DNA of 64,000 bases from assembly GCA_019234295.1 (NCBI GenBank), contig JAFALK010000085.1, positions 1 to 64,000 on the forward strand, written 5' to 3'. Each line of letters opens with the position of its first letter. Position 1 is the first letter of the stretch. The notes under the pieces are model-generated. The model did not search any database and had not been told where the DNA came from. It worked only from the letters and a program-made list of their open reading frames with translations. Positions 10,768-20,183 of this stretch are shown piece by piece. The DNA is from Roseateles sp. Its GTDB lineage: Bacteria; Pseudomonadota; Gammaproteobacteria; Burkholderiales; Burkholderiaceae_C. The position numbers and the translations under genes were made by a program.

Positions 10768-11730
10768 GTGCTGCTCAATACCGTCCTCTTCACCGGCAAC
10801 GCGAACCCGGTTCTCTCCCAGGAAATCGCCACCCATCTGGGCCTCGAGCTCGGCAAGGCCGTGGTCGGACGCTTTTCCGATGGTGAGGTGACGGTCGAAA
10901 TCCAGCAGAACGTTCGCGCCCGCGACGTCTTCGTGGTCCAGCCCACCTGCGCGCCGACCAACGAGAACCTGATGGAACTCCTGATCATGGTCGATGCCCT
11001 CAAGCGCGCCAGTGCCCGCCGCATCACCGCCGTGATCCCCTACTACGGCTATGCCCGCCAGGACCGCCGCCCGCGCAGCACGCGCGTGCCGATCTCGGCC
11101 AAGGTGGTCGCCAACCTGCTGGAAACCGTGGGCGTCGAGCGCGTGCTCACCATGGACCTGCACGCCGACCAGATCCAGGGCTTCTTTGACATCCCGGTCG
11201 ACAACATCTACGCCAGCCCGGTGCTGCTCTCGGATCTCAAGAGCCGCAACTACCCCGACCTCACGGTCGTGAGCCCCGACGTCGGCGGTGTGGTCCGCGC
11301 GCGCGCCCTGGCCAAGCAGCTCGGCTGCGACCTGGCCATCATCGACAAGCGCCGTCCGGCCGCCAATGTCTCCGAAGTCATGCACGTGATCGGCGAGATC
11401 GAAGGCCGCAACTGCGTGATCATGGACGACATGATCGACACTGCCGGCACGCTGGTGAAGGCCGCCGAAGTGCTCAAGAGCCGCGGCGCCAAGAGCGTGT
11501 TCGCCTACTGCACCCACCCCATCCTGTCGGGCCCCGCCATTGAGCGCATCGCCGGCTCGGCCCTGGACGAGGTGGTGATCACGAACACGATTCCCTTGTC
11601 GGACGCCGCCAAGGCCTGCGGCAAGATCCGCCAGCTTTCCGCCGCCTTCCTGTTTGCCGAGACGATCCGTCGAATCTCAGACGGTGAGTCGGTCACCTCT
11701 TTGTTCAGCGAGCAGAACAACAACTTTTGA
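10768..11730 (+). CDS. prs: Ribose-phosphate pyrophosphokinase (PRPP synthetase)
   Basis: This enzyme makes PRPP from ribose-5-phosphate and ATP for nucleotide, NAD, histidine and tryptophan synthesis. I place the start at the GTG at 10768, giving 320 residues with the family's N-terminal strand ([16 protein letters not shown]). Conserved features are the [10 protein letters not shown] catalytic segment and the PRPP-binding loop [12 protein letters not shown]. An upstream ATG at 10720 lies inside the terminator hairpin and is unlikely. The product feeds the his genes 15 kb away. Confidence 0.96.
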   Translation: MLLNTVLFTGNANPVLSQEIATHLGLELGKAVVGRFSDGEVTVEIQQNVRARDVFVVQPTCAPTNENLMELLIMVDALKRASARRITAVIPYYGYARQDRRPRSTRVPISAKVVANLLETVGVERVLTMDLHADQIQGFFDIPVDNIYASPVLLSDLKSRNYPDLTVVSPDVGGVVRARALAKQLGCDLAIIDKRRPAANVSEVMHVIGEIEGRNCVIMDDMIDTAGTLVKAAEVLKSRGAKSVFAYCTHPILSGPAIERIAGSALDEVVITNTIPLSDAAKACGKIRQLSAAFLFAETIRRISDGESVTSLFSEQNNNF

Positions 11731-11742
11731 GTCACAACTGAA

Positions 11743-11760
11743 ACAGTCCTTGCGGACTGT
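11743..11760 (+). other. Hairpin in prs-rplY intergenic region
   Basis: A perfect 7-bp stem ACAGTCC / GGACTGT with a TTGC loop starts 13 bp after the prs stop. No T-run follows, so it is not a classic terminator. It may stabilise the prs mRNA end or belong to the 164-nt leader before rplY. Confidence 0.4.
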
Positions 11761-11894
11761 CGAAGACAGGACTCAAGGCGAATCGCCTCACGGCGCATCG
11801 CCTGATCCCGAAAGGGGTCAAGACGCAAGAGCCTGGTCGCGGGCCTTGCAACCCGGCACACCATGGTGGTGCGTCGGCAACTTTGGAGTTAGTT

Positions 11895-12518
11895 ATGAAA
11901 TTCACCGCTTTTGAGCGCAATCTGCAGGGGACCGGAGCGAGCCGCCGCCTGCGTATCGCTGGCAAGGTTCCTGGCATCGTCTTCGGTGCCGGCGAACCCA
12001 AGATGATCGAGCTCGATCACAACGCCCTTTTCCACGCCCTGAAGAAGGAAGCCTTCCACAGCACCATCCTCGAGATGGAACTGGCCGGCACCGTCTCGCA
12101 AGTCCTGCTGCGCGACTACCAGCTGCACCCCTACAAGCAGCAAGTCCTGCACATCGACTTCCAGCGCGTGGACAACACGACCAAGATCACGAAGAAGATC
12201 CCGCTGCACTTCATCGGCGAAGCCGAGTCGCCGGCCGTCAAGACCGACAAGTGCACGGTGAACCACGTGATCACGGAGCTGCTGATCACGTGCCTGGCCA
12301 AGGAACTGCCCGAGTTCATCGAGGTCGACCTCTCTGGCCTGACCCTCGGCCACTCGCTGCACATCAATGACCTGAAGCTGCCCGCCGGCGTCAAGGCCAT
12401 CGTGCACGGCAAGCCGAACCCCGCCGTCGCGACGGCCGTGCCCCCGGTTGCTGAAGAGATCGTCGTTGCTGCTGCCGCCCCGGCCGCCGACGACAAGAAG
12501 AAGGGCAAGAAGAAGTAA
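11895..12518 (+). CDS. rplY: Large ribosomal subunit protein bL25 (Ctc form)
   Basis: bL25 binds 5S rRNA. This 207-residue version is the long Ctc form: an N-terminal 5S-binding beta-barrel, then the TL5/CTC extension, ending in a lysine-rich tail. I chose the ATG at 11895, preceded by a GGAG ribosome-binding site with 8-nt spacing, rather than an in-frame ATG 12 bp upstream that overlaps that site. It lies between prs and pth as in many Burkholderiales, and a strong terminator follows. Confidence 0.96.
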   Translation: MKFTAFERNLQGTGASRRLRIAGKVPGIVFGAGEPKMIELDHNALFHALKKEAFHSTILEMELAGTVSQVLLRDYQLHPYKQQVLHIDFQRVDNTTKITKKIPLHFIGEAESPAVKTDKCTVNHVITELLITCLAKELPEFIEVDLSGLTLGHSLHINDLKLPAGVKAIVHGKPNPAVATAVPPVAEEIVVAAAAPAADDKKKGKKK

Positions 12519-12540
12519 TTCTTCCCCCGCTTCGGCATCA

Positions 12541-12572
12541 AAAAAAAGGCCTCGCGTTGCGAGGCCTTTTTT
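12541..12572 (+). terminator. Rho-independent terminator after rplY
   Basis: A run of A residues, then GGCCTCGC, a 3-nt loop, GCGAGGCC and six T residues. The A/T flanks make it bidirectional in appearance. It closes the rplY transcript and separates it from pth. Confidence 0.9.
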
Positions 12573-13093
12573 CCTTTCTTGCGCATCGTTCGGGCAGCCC
12601 ATTTCCATGGCGACGCCCCGCGTAATCTCCCGATGGCGGCCGCTCTTCTTCATCTTCGCCAGCACCTGATCGCCTGGCCTGGCGAGATACTGACGTCAAG
12701 CGCTGGGAAGCGCGCCGCGTAGGCACCACCGACATGGCCGTGGATGGCGCGCAGGGGCGACAGCACACGGATGGTGACGTCTGTCCCGGGCTGCCGAGAC
12801 ACTTCGCGCGTCAATTCCATCAAGATGCCCTTGCTCTCGCTTTCGACATGCGTGGGAACCGGGAGGGTGAGCGTCTCGGTGACGGCCTCGGGCGCAATTC
12901 CCAACAGAAAACGTGCAGAGAGAAAGCAGGAGCGATGGGTGAGACGAGTGCACATCAAGACCAGGCTCCGCGGACACGGGTCTGCTGGCATACAAAGAGG
13001 GGAGCCCACACCCTGCGGAGCCGGCAGCTTGCGATGGTCTATGCAGACGATGCTGGCGAGGGAAACCGTTGGCCCGCCCACGATAATCAGCCC
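12573..13093. other. 521-bp stretch between rplY terminator and pth, no supported gene
   Basis: Frames exist on both strands. The plus-strand one (from 12734) is an N-terminal extension of pth without family similarity; the minus-strand one (12650-13513) runs antisense through pth. Neither has a good ribosome-binding site or a recognisable domain. I annotate only the pth promoter region here, whose exact position I cannot fix. Confidence 0.5.
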
Positions 13094-13732
13094 ATGATTC
13101 GTCTTTTCGTCGGCCTCGGCAATCCGGGCCCTGAATATGAGCAGACACGCCACAACGCCGGTTTCTGGTGGGTGGACGCGCTCGCGCGCGGGCTGGGGGC
13201 GCAGCTGCGCCCGGAGAGCAGCTATTTCGGCCTCGTTGCCCGCGTGAACAACGCGCCGGGCGCCAGCGGCCCGATCTGGCTGCTCCAGCCCATGACCTAT
13301 ATGAACCTCAGCGGCAAGTCGGTCGCGGCCCTGGCACGCTTCTTCAAGATCGCGCCCGAGGAGATCCTCGCCGTCCACGACGAGCTCGACATCGAACCCG
13401 GCCAGATGAAGTTCAAGCAGGGCGGCGGCAACGGCGGCCACAACGGTCTGAAGGACATGCAGGCCCAGTTGGGCAGTGCCAACTTCTGGCGCTTGCGGCT
13501 GGGCATTGGCCACCCGGGCGACAAGAACGAAGTCTCAGGGTATGTGCTGCGTCGCCCGCCTGTCGCCGAGCGCCAGCTCGTCGAGGACTGCATCCAGAAG
13601 TCCATGGACGCCGTACCGCTGATGCTCACCGGGCAGATGGACAAAGCTCTGGTCAAGATCCACGCCAAGCCGCCGCGCCCCAAGCCGCCCAAGCCGCCCA
13701 AGCCCGCTCCGCTGCCGGAACCACTGCCATGA
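13094..13732 (+). CDS. pth: Peptidyl-tRNA hydrolase
   Basis: Pth cleaves peptidyl-tRNA released by drop-off and recycles the tRNA. Asn10 and the catalytic His20 ([17 protein letters not shown]) and the [11 protein letters not shown] loop are present. The protein is 212 residues, longer than the usual ~195, because of a C-terminal tail rich in Pro and Lys ([13 protein letters not shown] and onward). The ATG at 13094 directly precedes the first strand; an earlier in-frame start at 12734 would add 120 unrelated residues. Confidence 0.96.
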   Translation: MIRLFVGLGNPGPEYEQTRHNAGFWWVDALARGLGAQLRPESSYFGLVARVNNAPGASGPIWLLQPMTYMNLSGKSVAALARFFKIAPEEILAVHDELDIEPGQMKFKQGGGNGGHNGLKDMQAQLGSANFWRLRLGIGHPGDKNEVSGYVLRRPPVAERQLVEDCIQKSMDAVPLMLTGQMDKALVKIHAKPPRPKPPKPPKPAPLPEPLP

Positions 13733-13739
13733 AGTAGCT

Positions 13740-13779
13740 GCTGCCGCTGATCTTGCCAACTCTCGGTCTCAGCGGCAGC
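13740..13779 (+). other. Inverted repeat just after pth
   Basis: GCTGCCGCTGA (13740-13750) and its exact complement TCAGCGGCAGC (13769-13779) enclose an 18-nt loop, starting 8 bp after the pth stop. No T-run follows. It is probably a transcript-end structure; a binding site is also possible. Confidence 0.4.
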
Positions 13780-13980
13780 GTAGGCATGGCACAAGTCCCG
13801 GAAGAACGCCGGGCGACGGTCGCGATCTGCGTGAATCACCTTGCGCCGAAGCACCCGCCGGGGCACCGAGCCAGGTGTGCTTCGGCACGCCGACCGCAGC
13901 CAAGCAAGGCACGAGCCGTCAAGCCTCAGCGTGCGCATCCACCGCCGGCTGCCTCCGCCCCTCGATAGAATCCCGCCCTG

Positions 13981-14180
13981 TTGGTGCTCGTGCCGCTCAT
14001 CGAGAGCGGTGCAGTTAAACGGGAATCAGGACGTGCCGCCTCCACGAGGCCGATCGAACCTGAGCTGTCCCCGCAACGGTAAGTGAACGAGGCTTGCAGT
14101 CTCGCGAGCGGATCGCAATCCACTGGCCCTCGGCTGGGAAGGAATCCGCTGGAAGTTCATCAGCCCGGATACCGGCCAAC
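13981..14180 (+). promoter_or_regulatory. Cobalamin (AdoCbl/B12) riboswitch
   Basis: The conserved elements occur in order: GGTGC near the start, GGGAATCAGG, the B12 box-like CTGTCCCCGCAACGGTAA (around 14065-14083), CCACTG, CTGGGAAGG (around 14133), and the closing CAGCCCGGATACCGGCC (14161-14177). It lies 84 bp before the btuB start. By established function it lowers expression of the downstream B12 uptake genes when adenosylcobalamin is present. Confidence 0.93.
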
Positions 14181-14263
14181 AAAGCGGAGCGCGCCAGCGC
14201 GCTCCATGTCGCAGCCGCAGGCCGGGGAAGCCAGTGGCGGCAACACCTGTCGTTCCTTTCTCT

Positions 14264-16141
14264 ATGAAAACCACCCTCTGCCGCACTGTCGGCCTTCTTG
14301 CGCCTCTCGCAATCCTGGCGCCTCTCTCCTCCTTCGCCCAGATCAACCGTCTCGACCAGGTCATCGTCACCGCCAACCGTGCACCCGAGCGCCTTGGTGA
14401 CGTGCTGGCAGACGTGACGGTCTTCGACCGTGCGCAGATCGAGCGCCAGTTCACCGGCTCCATCGCCGATCTGCTCGTGGCCAATGGCTGCGCCGAGCTG
14501 AGCCAGACCGGCGGCCCCACAGCCACGACCTCACTCTTCCTGCGTGGTGCCGACTCGCGGCATACCGTCGTGCTCGTGGACGGCGTGCGCGTCGACTCCC
14601 AGGCCAGCAATGGTGCGAGCTGGCAGGCCATGCCGCTGGCTCAGATCGAGCGCGTGGAAGTCCTCAAGGGCCCAGCCAGCGCCGTCTACGGCTCCGATGC
14701 CGTCGGCGGCGTGGTGCAGATCTTCACCCGCAAGGCAGGCGCCAAGCCCATCGTCGAGCTCGGCATGGCCGCCGGCAACCTCGGCAGCTTCAAAGCCGAC
14801 GGGCTGATCAGCGGCGGCGACGCTGCTTTCGACTACGCGCTCTCTGCGTCCGGCGAGCACAGCAAGGGCTTCAACGCGACCACGCCCGCCAACATCTACA
14901 GCTACATCCCCGACCGGGACGGCTGGCGCACGGGCAATGCAAGCCTGCGCGTGGGCGGCCAACTGGCCCCTGGCCATCGCCTCGAATTCGTGGGCCTCAC
15001 CAGCCACGCCAACACGCAATATGACGCCAGCGCCTACACCCCGCAGGCTGACGACCACGCCATCCAGGACAACCGCGTGGCGCGACTGGCCTGGAGCGCG
15101 AACTGGAGCCCGGCCTTGCACACCGAGCTGAGCGTCGGCCAGAGCAGCGACCGTTACGCCACCGAGTCCTTCAATAATCCCTACCCGTATCCCTATCTGG
15201 CCGAGACCCGTCTGCGCAATGTGGCTCTGCTCGGCAACTGGCGCGTGGATGGCGCGAACCAGCTGAACTTCCAGCTCGAGCGCCGCGAGGACCGCCTGGA
15301 AAACACCGACCTGCCCGGCGGCCAGGACAACCGCGCCAACAACGCGGCCGCGCTGGGGTGGCTCTTCAAGCAAGGCGCTTTCGATCTGCAGGCCCATGGC
15401 CGGCACGACAGCGACAGCCAGTACGGTGGCGTTAACACGGGCACGCTGGCCACGGGGTACAGCCTGGCGGACGGATGGCGCGCCTACGCTTCCGTGGGCA
15501 ATGCCTTCCGCGCACCCACTCTGTACCAGCGGGGCAGCACCTATGGGCCTGACCTGAGCAAGCCCGGTGTGGCGGCCCTGGAGCCCGAGCGCGGCCACAA
15601 CAAGGAGATCGGCCTGCGCTGGGACGGCGACACCGCCGGCTTTGCGGCCACCGTCTATCGCAACGACGTCAGCGACCTGATCGCCTTCGGCGCGGCCGGC
15701 ACCTGCAAGAGCCCCTACGGCTGCTACGTCAACGTGGACCGCGCGCGGCTCGAAGGCCTGAGCCTGGATGGCAACGCACAGCTGGGCGGCCTCAATCTCT
15801 CGGGCAGCCTGAACCTGCAGAACCCGGCCAACCTCGCCACCGACTCGCGCCTGGCCCGCCGCGCCCGCCAATACGGCCATCTGCGCGTGGACACGGTGCT
15901 CGCTGGCTGGACGCTGGGCGCCAACGCGCAGTTCAACGGGCAGCGCTTTGACGACGCCGGCAACACCCGCTCGCTGGGCGGTTACACGCTGCTCAACATA
16001 GACGCGGCCTACGCCCTGAGCGCCGAGTGGAAGCTGCAGCTCAAGCTGGACAACGCCTTCGACAAGGACCACACCCTGGCCTATGGCTACGCAACAACCC
16101 CGCGGCTGTACTACGTGGGCCTGCGCTACGCTCTGAAGTAA
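14264..16141 (+). CDS. btuB: TonB-dependent vitamin B12 receptor BtuB
   Basis: Outer-membrane barrel that imports cobalamin with energy from TonB. The 625-residue protein has a signal peptide (about 1-25, ending SFAQ), a TonB box in LDQVIVTANR, a plug domain (SLFLRGADSRHTVVLVDGVRV, then LKGPASAVYGSDAVGGVV) and a C-terminal barrel ending YYVGLRYALK. I prefer the ATG at 14264 because it begins the signal peptide; an ATG at 14234 adds ten residues. The riboswitch just upstream and btuFCD downstream make the B12 specificity firm. Confidence 0.93.
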   Translation: MKTTLCRTVGLLAPLAILAPLSSFAQINRLDQVIVTANRAPERLGDVLADVTVFDRAQIERQFTGSIADLLVANGCAELSQTGGPTATTSLFLRGADSRHTVVLVDGVRVDSQASNGASWQAMPLAQIERVEVLKGPASAVYGSDAVGGVVQIFTRKAGAKPIVELGMAAGNLGSFKADGLISGGDAAFDYALSASGEHSKGFNATTPANIYSYIPDRDGWRTGNASLRVGGQLAPGHRLEFVGLTSHANTQYDASAYTPQADDHAIQDNRVARLAWSANWSPALHTELSVGQSSDRYATESFNNPYPYPYLAETRLRNVALLGNWRVDGANQLNFQLERREDRLENTDLPGGQDNRANNAAALGWLFKQGAFDLQAHGRHDSDSQYGGVNTGTLATGYSLADGWRAYASVGNAFRAPTLYQRGSTYGPDLSKPGVAALEPERGHNKEIGLRWDGDTAGFAATVYRNDVSDLIAFGAAGTCKSPYGCYVNVDRARLEGLSLDGNAQLGGLNLSGSLNLQNPANLATDSRLARRARQYGHLRVDTVLAGWTLGANAQFNGQRFDDAGNTRSLGGYTLLNIDAAYALSAEWKLQLKLDNAFDKDHTLAYGYATTPRLYYVGLRYALK

Positions 16142-16989
16142 TGAACAAGCTCCTGCCCCTGCTCCTCGCACTGTCCACGCTGGGCGCGCACGCCGTTAGC
16201 GTGAAAGACGACGCCGGCCGCAGCTACGACGGTCGCGCGCCGCAGCGGGTGGTGAGCCTCCTGCCTTCGCTGACCGAGTCGGTCTGCGCGCTCGGTGCCT
16301 GCAAGCGGCTCGTGGGCGTTGACCGCTACTCCAACTTTCCGGCGAGCGTGAAGACACTGCCCAGCCTGGGCGGCCTGGACGACGTGAACGTGGAGGCCGT
16401 CGTCGCGCTCAAGCCCGACGTGGTGCTGGCGGCGCCCTCCTCGCGCGTGGCCGAACGGCTTGGCGCATTAGGCATCCCGGTCTTCACGATGGACGCCAAG
16501 AGCTACACAGATGTGCGCCGCGTGCTGCTCAAGCTCGGCGAACTCCTGGACCTGCCGAACGCCGGCAAGCTATGGGACGATCTCGAGAAGGGGGTGGCTG
16601 CGGCGGCGCAGAGCATGCCCGCGCGCGCCACCGGCGTCACCGTCTACTACGAGATCGCCTCGGGACCGTATGCGGCCGGGCCAACATCCTACATGGGCGA
16701 ACTGCTCGACCGGCTCGGGGCGCGCAACATCATCCCGGCCACGATGGGGCCCTTCCCCAAGATCAGCCCCGAGTTCGTCGTGCGCGCCGATCCGCGCGTC
16801 ATCCTGATCAGCGAGCGCGAGTCCGTAGGCCTGGCACAGCGCCCCGGCTGGAACCACATCGAGGCGATCAAGCGCGGCAACATCTGCCTCTTCACTCCCG
16901 AGCAGGGCGACGTGCTGGCCCGCCCCGGCCCGCGCATGCCCAAGGCCGCGCAATTGATGGCCGACTGCCTCACCCTGAAGAGCCGATGA
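16141..16989 (+). CDS. btuF: Periplasmic cobalamin-binding protein BtuF
   Basis: A 282-residue class III substrate-binding protein with a signal peptide (about 1-18, ending AHAV). The opening RVVSLLPSLTESVCALGACKRLVGVDRYSNFP is typical of BtuF and related corrinoid binders, and the long helical linker follows around residue 150. Its ATG overlaps the btuB stop by one base, and its stop overlaps btuC (ATGA). It hands cobalamin to BtuCD in the inner membrane. Confidence 0.92.
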   Translation: MNKLLPLLLALSTLGAHAVSVKDDAGRSYDGRAPQRVVSLLPSLTESVCALGACKRLVGVDRYSNFPASVKTLPSLGGLDDVNVEAVVALKPDVVLAAPSSRVAERLGALGIPVFTMDAKSYTDVRRVLLKLGELLDLPNAGKLWDDLEKGVAAAAQSMPARATGVTVYYEIASGPYAAGPTSYMGELLDRLGARNIIPATMGPFPKISPEFVVRADPRVILISERESVGLAQRPGWNHIEAIKRGNICLFTPEQGDVLARPGPRMPKAAQLMADCLTLKSR

Positions 16990-17933
16990 AGCCACGGACC
17001 CTGCTCGCGGTGCTGCTGCCGGGCAGCGCCCTGCTGCTGCTGCTCGGGGCAGCCACAGGGTCCACGGGCTTCTCTCTGGACCTGCCCTCCACCATCCTCT
17101 GGGACATCCGGCTGCCGCGCTCAGCAGGTGCCTGGCTGGTGGGCGCCCTGCTCGGCCTGGCCGGCGCGATCGCGCAGGGCTTGTTCCGCAATCCCTTGGC
17201 CGATCCCTATCTGCTGGGCAGCGCCTCGGGCGCGAGCCTGGGCGTGGCGATGACGCTGTCCTTCATCGGCATTGCACCCGGATGGCTGCAGGCGCTGGGA
17301 CTGACCGGTGCCGCCTTCATCGGCACGCTAGCGGGCGTACTCGCCACCCTGGCCCTGGCGCGCGGCGCTGAGCAGAGCCTGCGCCTGCTGCTGGCAGGCA
17401 TCGTGGTCGGAGTGGTGCTCACGGCGGTCACGCAGACGCTGATGACGCTGTCGCCCGAGGTGATGCGCACCATGACGGCCTTCATGCTCGGCAACACCAA
17501 TCTGCTGGGCTGGCGCAGCGTGGCTCTGCTGGGTTGCGCGCTGGCCCTGAGCTTGGCCACGGCCTTGGCGGCCTCGCGCGCGCTGGACGCGCTGAGCCTT
17601 GGCGATGCGACGGCGCGCTCGCTCGGCCTGAACCTGCCGCTGCTGCGCGCCCTGCTCGTTGGCGCCTTCGCGCTCGCCACCGCAGCCTCGGTGGCGCAGG
17701 CCGGCATGATCGCCTTCGTGGGCCTGGTGGCGCCACACCTCGTGCGCAGCCTGGCACCGACCACGCACGGCCGGCTGTTGCTGCTCTCCGCACTGGTGGG
17801 CGGCGCCCTCTTGTTGGGCGCCGACGTGCTGTCGCGCGCGCTGATCGCGCCGCAAGAGCTGCCTGTGGGCATCGTCACGGCCTTGCTGGGCGGGTGCTAT
17901 CTGCTCGTGCTGATGCAGCGGAGGTCGCCGTGA
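16986..17933 (+). CDS. btuC: Cobalamin ABC transporter permease BtuC (FecCD family)
   Basis: A 315-residue inner-membrane permease with about nine to ten hydrophobic segments. FecCD family motifs are visible: RLPRSAGAWLVGALLGLAGA near the start, NPLADPYLLGSASGAS, the cytoplasmic LG-x-ATARSLG coupling loop, and FVGLVAPHLVR. The start and stop both overlap neighbours (ATGA with btuF, GTGA with btuD), fitting a tightly coupled operon. Confidence 0.94.
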   Translation: MKPRTLLAVLLPGSALLLLLGAATGSTGFSLDLPSTILWDIRLPRSAGAWLVGALLGLAGAIAQGLFRNPLADPYLLGSASGASLGVAMTLSFIGIAPGWLQALGLTGAAFIGTLAGVLATLALARGAEQSLRLLLAGIVVGVVLTAVTQTLMTLSPEVMRTMTAFMLGNTNLLGWRSVALLGCALALSLATALAASRALDALSLGDATARSLGLNLPLLRALLVGAFALATAASVAQAGMIAFVGLVAPHLVRSLAPTTHGRLLLLSALVGGALLLGADVLSRALIAPQELPVGIVTALLGGCYLLVLMQRRSP

Positions 17934-18688
17934 GCTCCCTGAGCGCAAGCATCGAGAGCGTGAAGCTGCAGGGCCGGCCGGTGCTCGGGCGCATCGCGCT
18001 GGAGATCCAACCCGGCCGCTGGACGGCTGTCGTCGGCCCCAATGGAGCGGGCAAGTCAACGCTGCTGCGCGCGATGGCGGGCCTCATCCCGATCGACGGT
18101 GAGGTGCGCTTGGGCGGCAGGCCGCTGACCGAATGGCCCGCCAAGGCGCGTGCGCGCGAACTGGCCTGGCTGGGGCAGGACGAACGCGGCGGTGAAGGCC
18201 TGCTCGCCGCTGACGTCGTGATGCTGGGCCGGTTGCCACACCGTGGCTGGCTGGCTCCACCTGACAGCAGTGACGAGCAGGCCGTGACGAAGGCCATGGC
18301 CCAGACGCAGTGCACGTCGTGGCGTGAGCGCGTGCTGGCACGGCTCTCCGGCGGCGAGCGCCAGCGCGTGCTGCTTGCGCGGCTGCTGGCCACCGAGGCG
18401 CCGTTGATGCTAATGGACGAACCGCTGGCCCACCTCGACCCGCCCCACCAGGCCGACTGGCTCGCTCTGGTGCGCGAGCTCTGCGCGGCCGGACGCGGCG
18501 TGGTCAGCGTGCTGCACGAGCTGAACATGGCCTTGCAGGCCGATCATCTCGTGGTGATGAGCCAAGGCCGCGTCGCGCATGAAGGTGGTAGCAGCGACCC
18601 CGCCACACATGCTGCGCTGAAGGCGGTCTTCGGCGGGCGCCTGCGTTTCGTGGAGGTTGAGGGGCGCTGGGTCGCGCTGTTGACATGA
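17930..18688 (+). CDS. btuD: Cobalamin ABC transporter ATP-binding protein BtuD
   Basis: A 252-residue ABC ATPase with Walker A GPNGAGKST near residue 38, signature LSGGERQRVLLAR and Walker B LMLMDEPLAHLD. The GTG start overlaps the btuC stop (GTGA); earlier in-frame starts lie within btuC. It powers BtuC-mediated import. The stop overlaps the cobQ start (ATGA). Confidence 0.92.
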   Translation: MSSLSASIESVKLQGRPVLGRIALEIQPGRWTAVVGPNGAGKSTLLRAMAGLIPIDGEVRLGGRPLTEWPAKARARELAWLGQDERGGEGLLAADVVMLGRLPHRGWLAPPDSSDEQAVTKAMAQTQCTSWRERVLARLSGGERQRVLLARLLATEAPLMLMDEPLAHLDPPHQADWLALVRELCAAGRGVVSVLHELNMALQADHLVVMSQGRVAHEGGSSDPATHAALKAVFGGRLRFVEVEGRWVALLT

Positions 18689-20136
18689 CCGCGAAAGCGC
18701 TCATGGTCCTTGGCACCACGAGCGGCGCCGGCAAGAGTTGGCTCGCAACCGCGCTTTGCCGCTGGTACGCGCAGCAAGGCCTGAAGGTGGCGCCGTTCAA
18801 GGCGCAGAACATGAGCAACAACGCGCGCGTGGTGCAGGGGCTGAATGGTCGCGCCGGCGAGATCGGCAGCGCCCAGTACTTCCAGGCCCTGGCCGCCGGC
18901 CGCGTACCCGAGGTGCGCATGAACCCCGTGCTGCTCAAGCCCGAGGCGGACACGCAGAGCCAGGTCGTCGTGATGGGCGAAGTCGATACCGCGCTCTCCG
19001 CCATGCCCTGGCGCGAGCGCAGCGAGAAGCTCTGGCCCGTCGCGCGCGCTGCCCTGCGCGAGCTGATGCAGGAGAACGATCTCGTCGTGATCGAAGGCGC
19101 AGGCTCGCCCGCGGAGATCAATCTGCAAGCCTCGGACTACGTGAACATGCGCGTGGCCCGAGAGGTCAATGCTGCGTGCCTGCTCGTGACGGACATCGAC
19201 CGCGGCGGCGCCTTCGCGCACCTCTACGGCACCCATGCCCTGTTGCCCCCCGAGGATCGCGCGCTGATGCGCGGCTTTGTGCTCAACCGCTTCCGCGGCG
19301 ACGCGGCCCTGCTCTCGCCGGGCCCCGAGCAGTTGCAGGCGCTGACCGGCGTTCCCACGCTGGCCGTGTTGCCGATGTGGCTCGGCCACGGCCTGCCCGA
19401 AGAGGATGGTGTCTTGACCGATTCGGCGCGAGGCGCGGGCGTGAACATCGCCGTCGTCGCCTATCCGCGCATCTCCAACCTCGATGAATTTCAGCCCCTG
19501 CGCAATATGCCAGGCGCACGGCTGGGCTGGGCCCGCACGGCGGCCGAGCTGGAGGCAGCCGACTGGATCATCCTGCCCGGCTCCAAGTCGGTCGCAGCCG
19601 ACCTGGCCTGGCTGCGCGCCCAGGGGCTCGATGCGCCCATCGCCCGTCACGCGGCGGCCGGCAAACGCTTGCTGGGCATCTGCGGCGGCCTGCAGATGCT
19701 CGGCGAGGCCCTGATCGACCCCCACGGCCTGGACGGCAACGCCCCCGGCCTGGGACTGCTGCCACTGGTCACGCAGTTCGAGCGCGAAAAGCTGCTGCGG
19801 CGCTCGCGCCTGCGCATGGAGCCGCTGGCGGCGCCCTGGGCCGCCTTGGGATGCCTGGCGCTTGACGTCTACGAGATCCGGCAGGGCCGCAGCCAGGTCC
19901 ATCCGCAGATGGACGAGGCCCCGCTGGCGCTGCGCGGTGATGAAGGTCTGGCGATCGGCTGGCAGCGTGGCGCGGTGCTAGGCCTGTACGCGCACGGACT
20001 CTTCGAGAATCCTGCTGTCCTACAAGCCCTGTTCGGCCGCGCAGGCCCCTCGCTCGAAGAGGTGTTCGACGGCCTGGCCCGTTACATCGGAAAACATTTT
20101 TCTGCATATGACTTGCAGGCCTTGATTGCCGCCTGA
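18685..20136 (+). CDS. cobQ: Cobyric acid synthase
   Basis: This enzyme amidates adenosylcobyrinic acid a,c-diamide at four side chains using glutamine. The 483-residue protein has an N-terminal dethiobiotin-synthase-like P-loop (GTTSGAGKS, 10-18) and the FKAQNMSNNARV segment, then a class I glutamine amidotransferase domain with Cys near 333 (LGICGGLQML) and His near 437 (YAHGLF). Being coupled to btuD places it under the B12 riboswitch. Other cob genes are not in the window. Confidence 0.95.
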   Translation: MTAKALMVLGTTSGAGKSWLATALCRWYAQQGLKVAPFKAQNMSNNARVVQGLNGRAGEIGSAQYFQALAAGRVPEVRMNPVLLKPEADTQSQVVVMGEVDTALSAMPWRERSEKLWPVARAALRELMQENDLVVIEGAGSPAEINLQASDYVNMRVAREVNAACLLVTDIDRGGAFAHLYGTHALLPPEDRALMRGFVLNRFRGDAALLSPGPEQLQALTGVPTLAVLPMWLGHGLPEEDGVLTDSARGAGVNIAVVAYPRISNLDEFQPLRNMPGARLGWARTAAELEAADWIILPGSKSVAADLAWLRAQGLDAPIARHAAAGKRLLGICGGLQMLGEALIDPHGLDGNAPGLGLLPLVTQFEREKLLRRSRLRMEPLAAPWAALGCLALDVYEIRQGRSQVHPQMDEAPLALRGDEGLAIGWQRGAVLGLYAHGLFENPAVLQALFGRAGPSLEEVFDGLARYIGKHFSAYDLQALIAA

Positions 20137-20183
20137 ATTCGGCGTTAGGCTTGAGACGAACCGACTCAGCCGAGCCTTACAAG

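Noticed and set aside
12734..13093. 120-codon N-terminal extension of pth
   Set aside because: Family proteins start at the [12 protein letters not shown] strand; the added stretch is unrelated and has no ribosome-binding site I can support.
12650..13513. 287-residue minus-strand frame across the rplY-pth gap and pth
   Set aside because: It is antisense to pth for much of its length and shows no known domain; no start signal is convincing.
14531..16171. 546-residue minus-strand frame opposite btuB
   Set aside because: Shadow of the receptor, which has riboswitch, signal peptide, plug and barrel; the antisense product is Val/Ala/Gly-rich without motifs.
18544..19902. 452-residue minus-strand frame opposite cobQ
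   Set aside because: Shadow; cobQ has intact P-loop and amidotransferase motifs.
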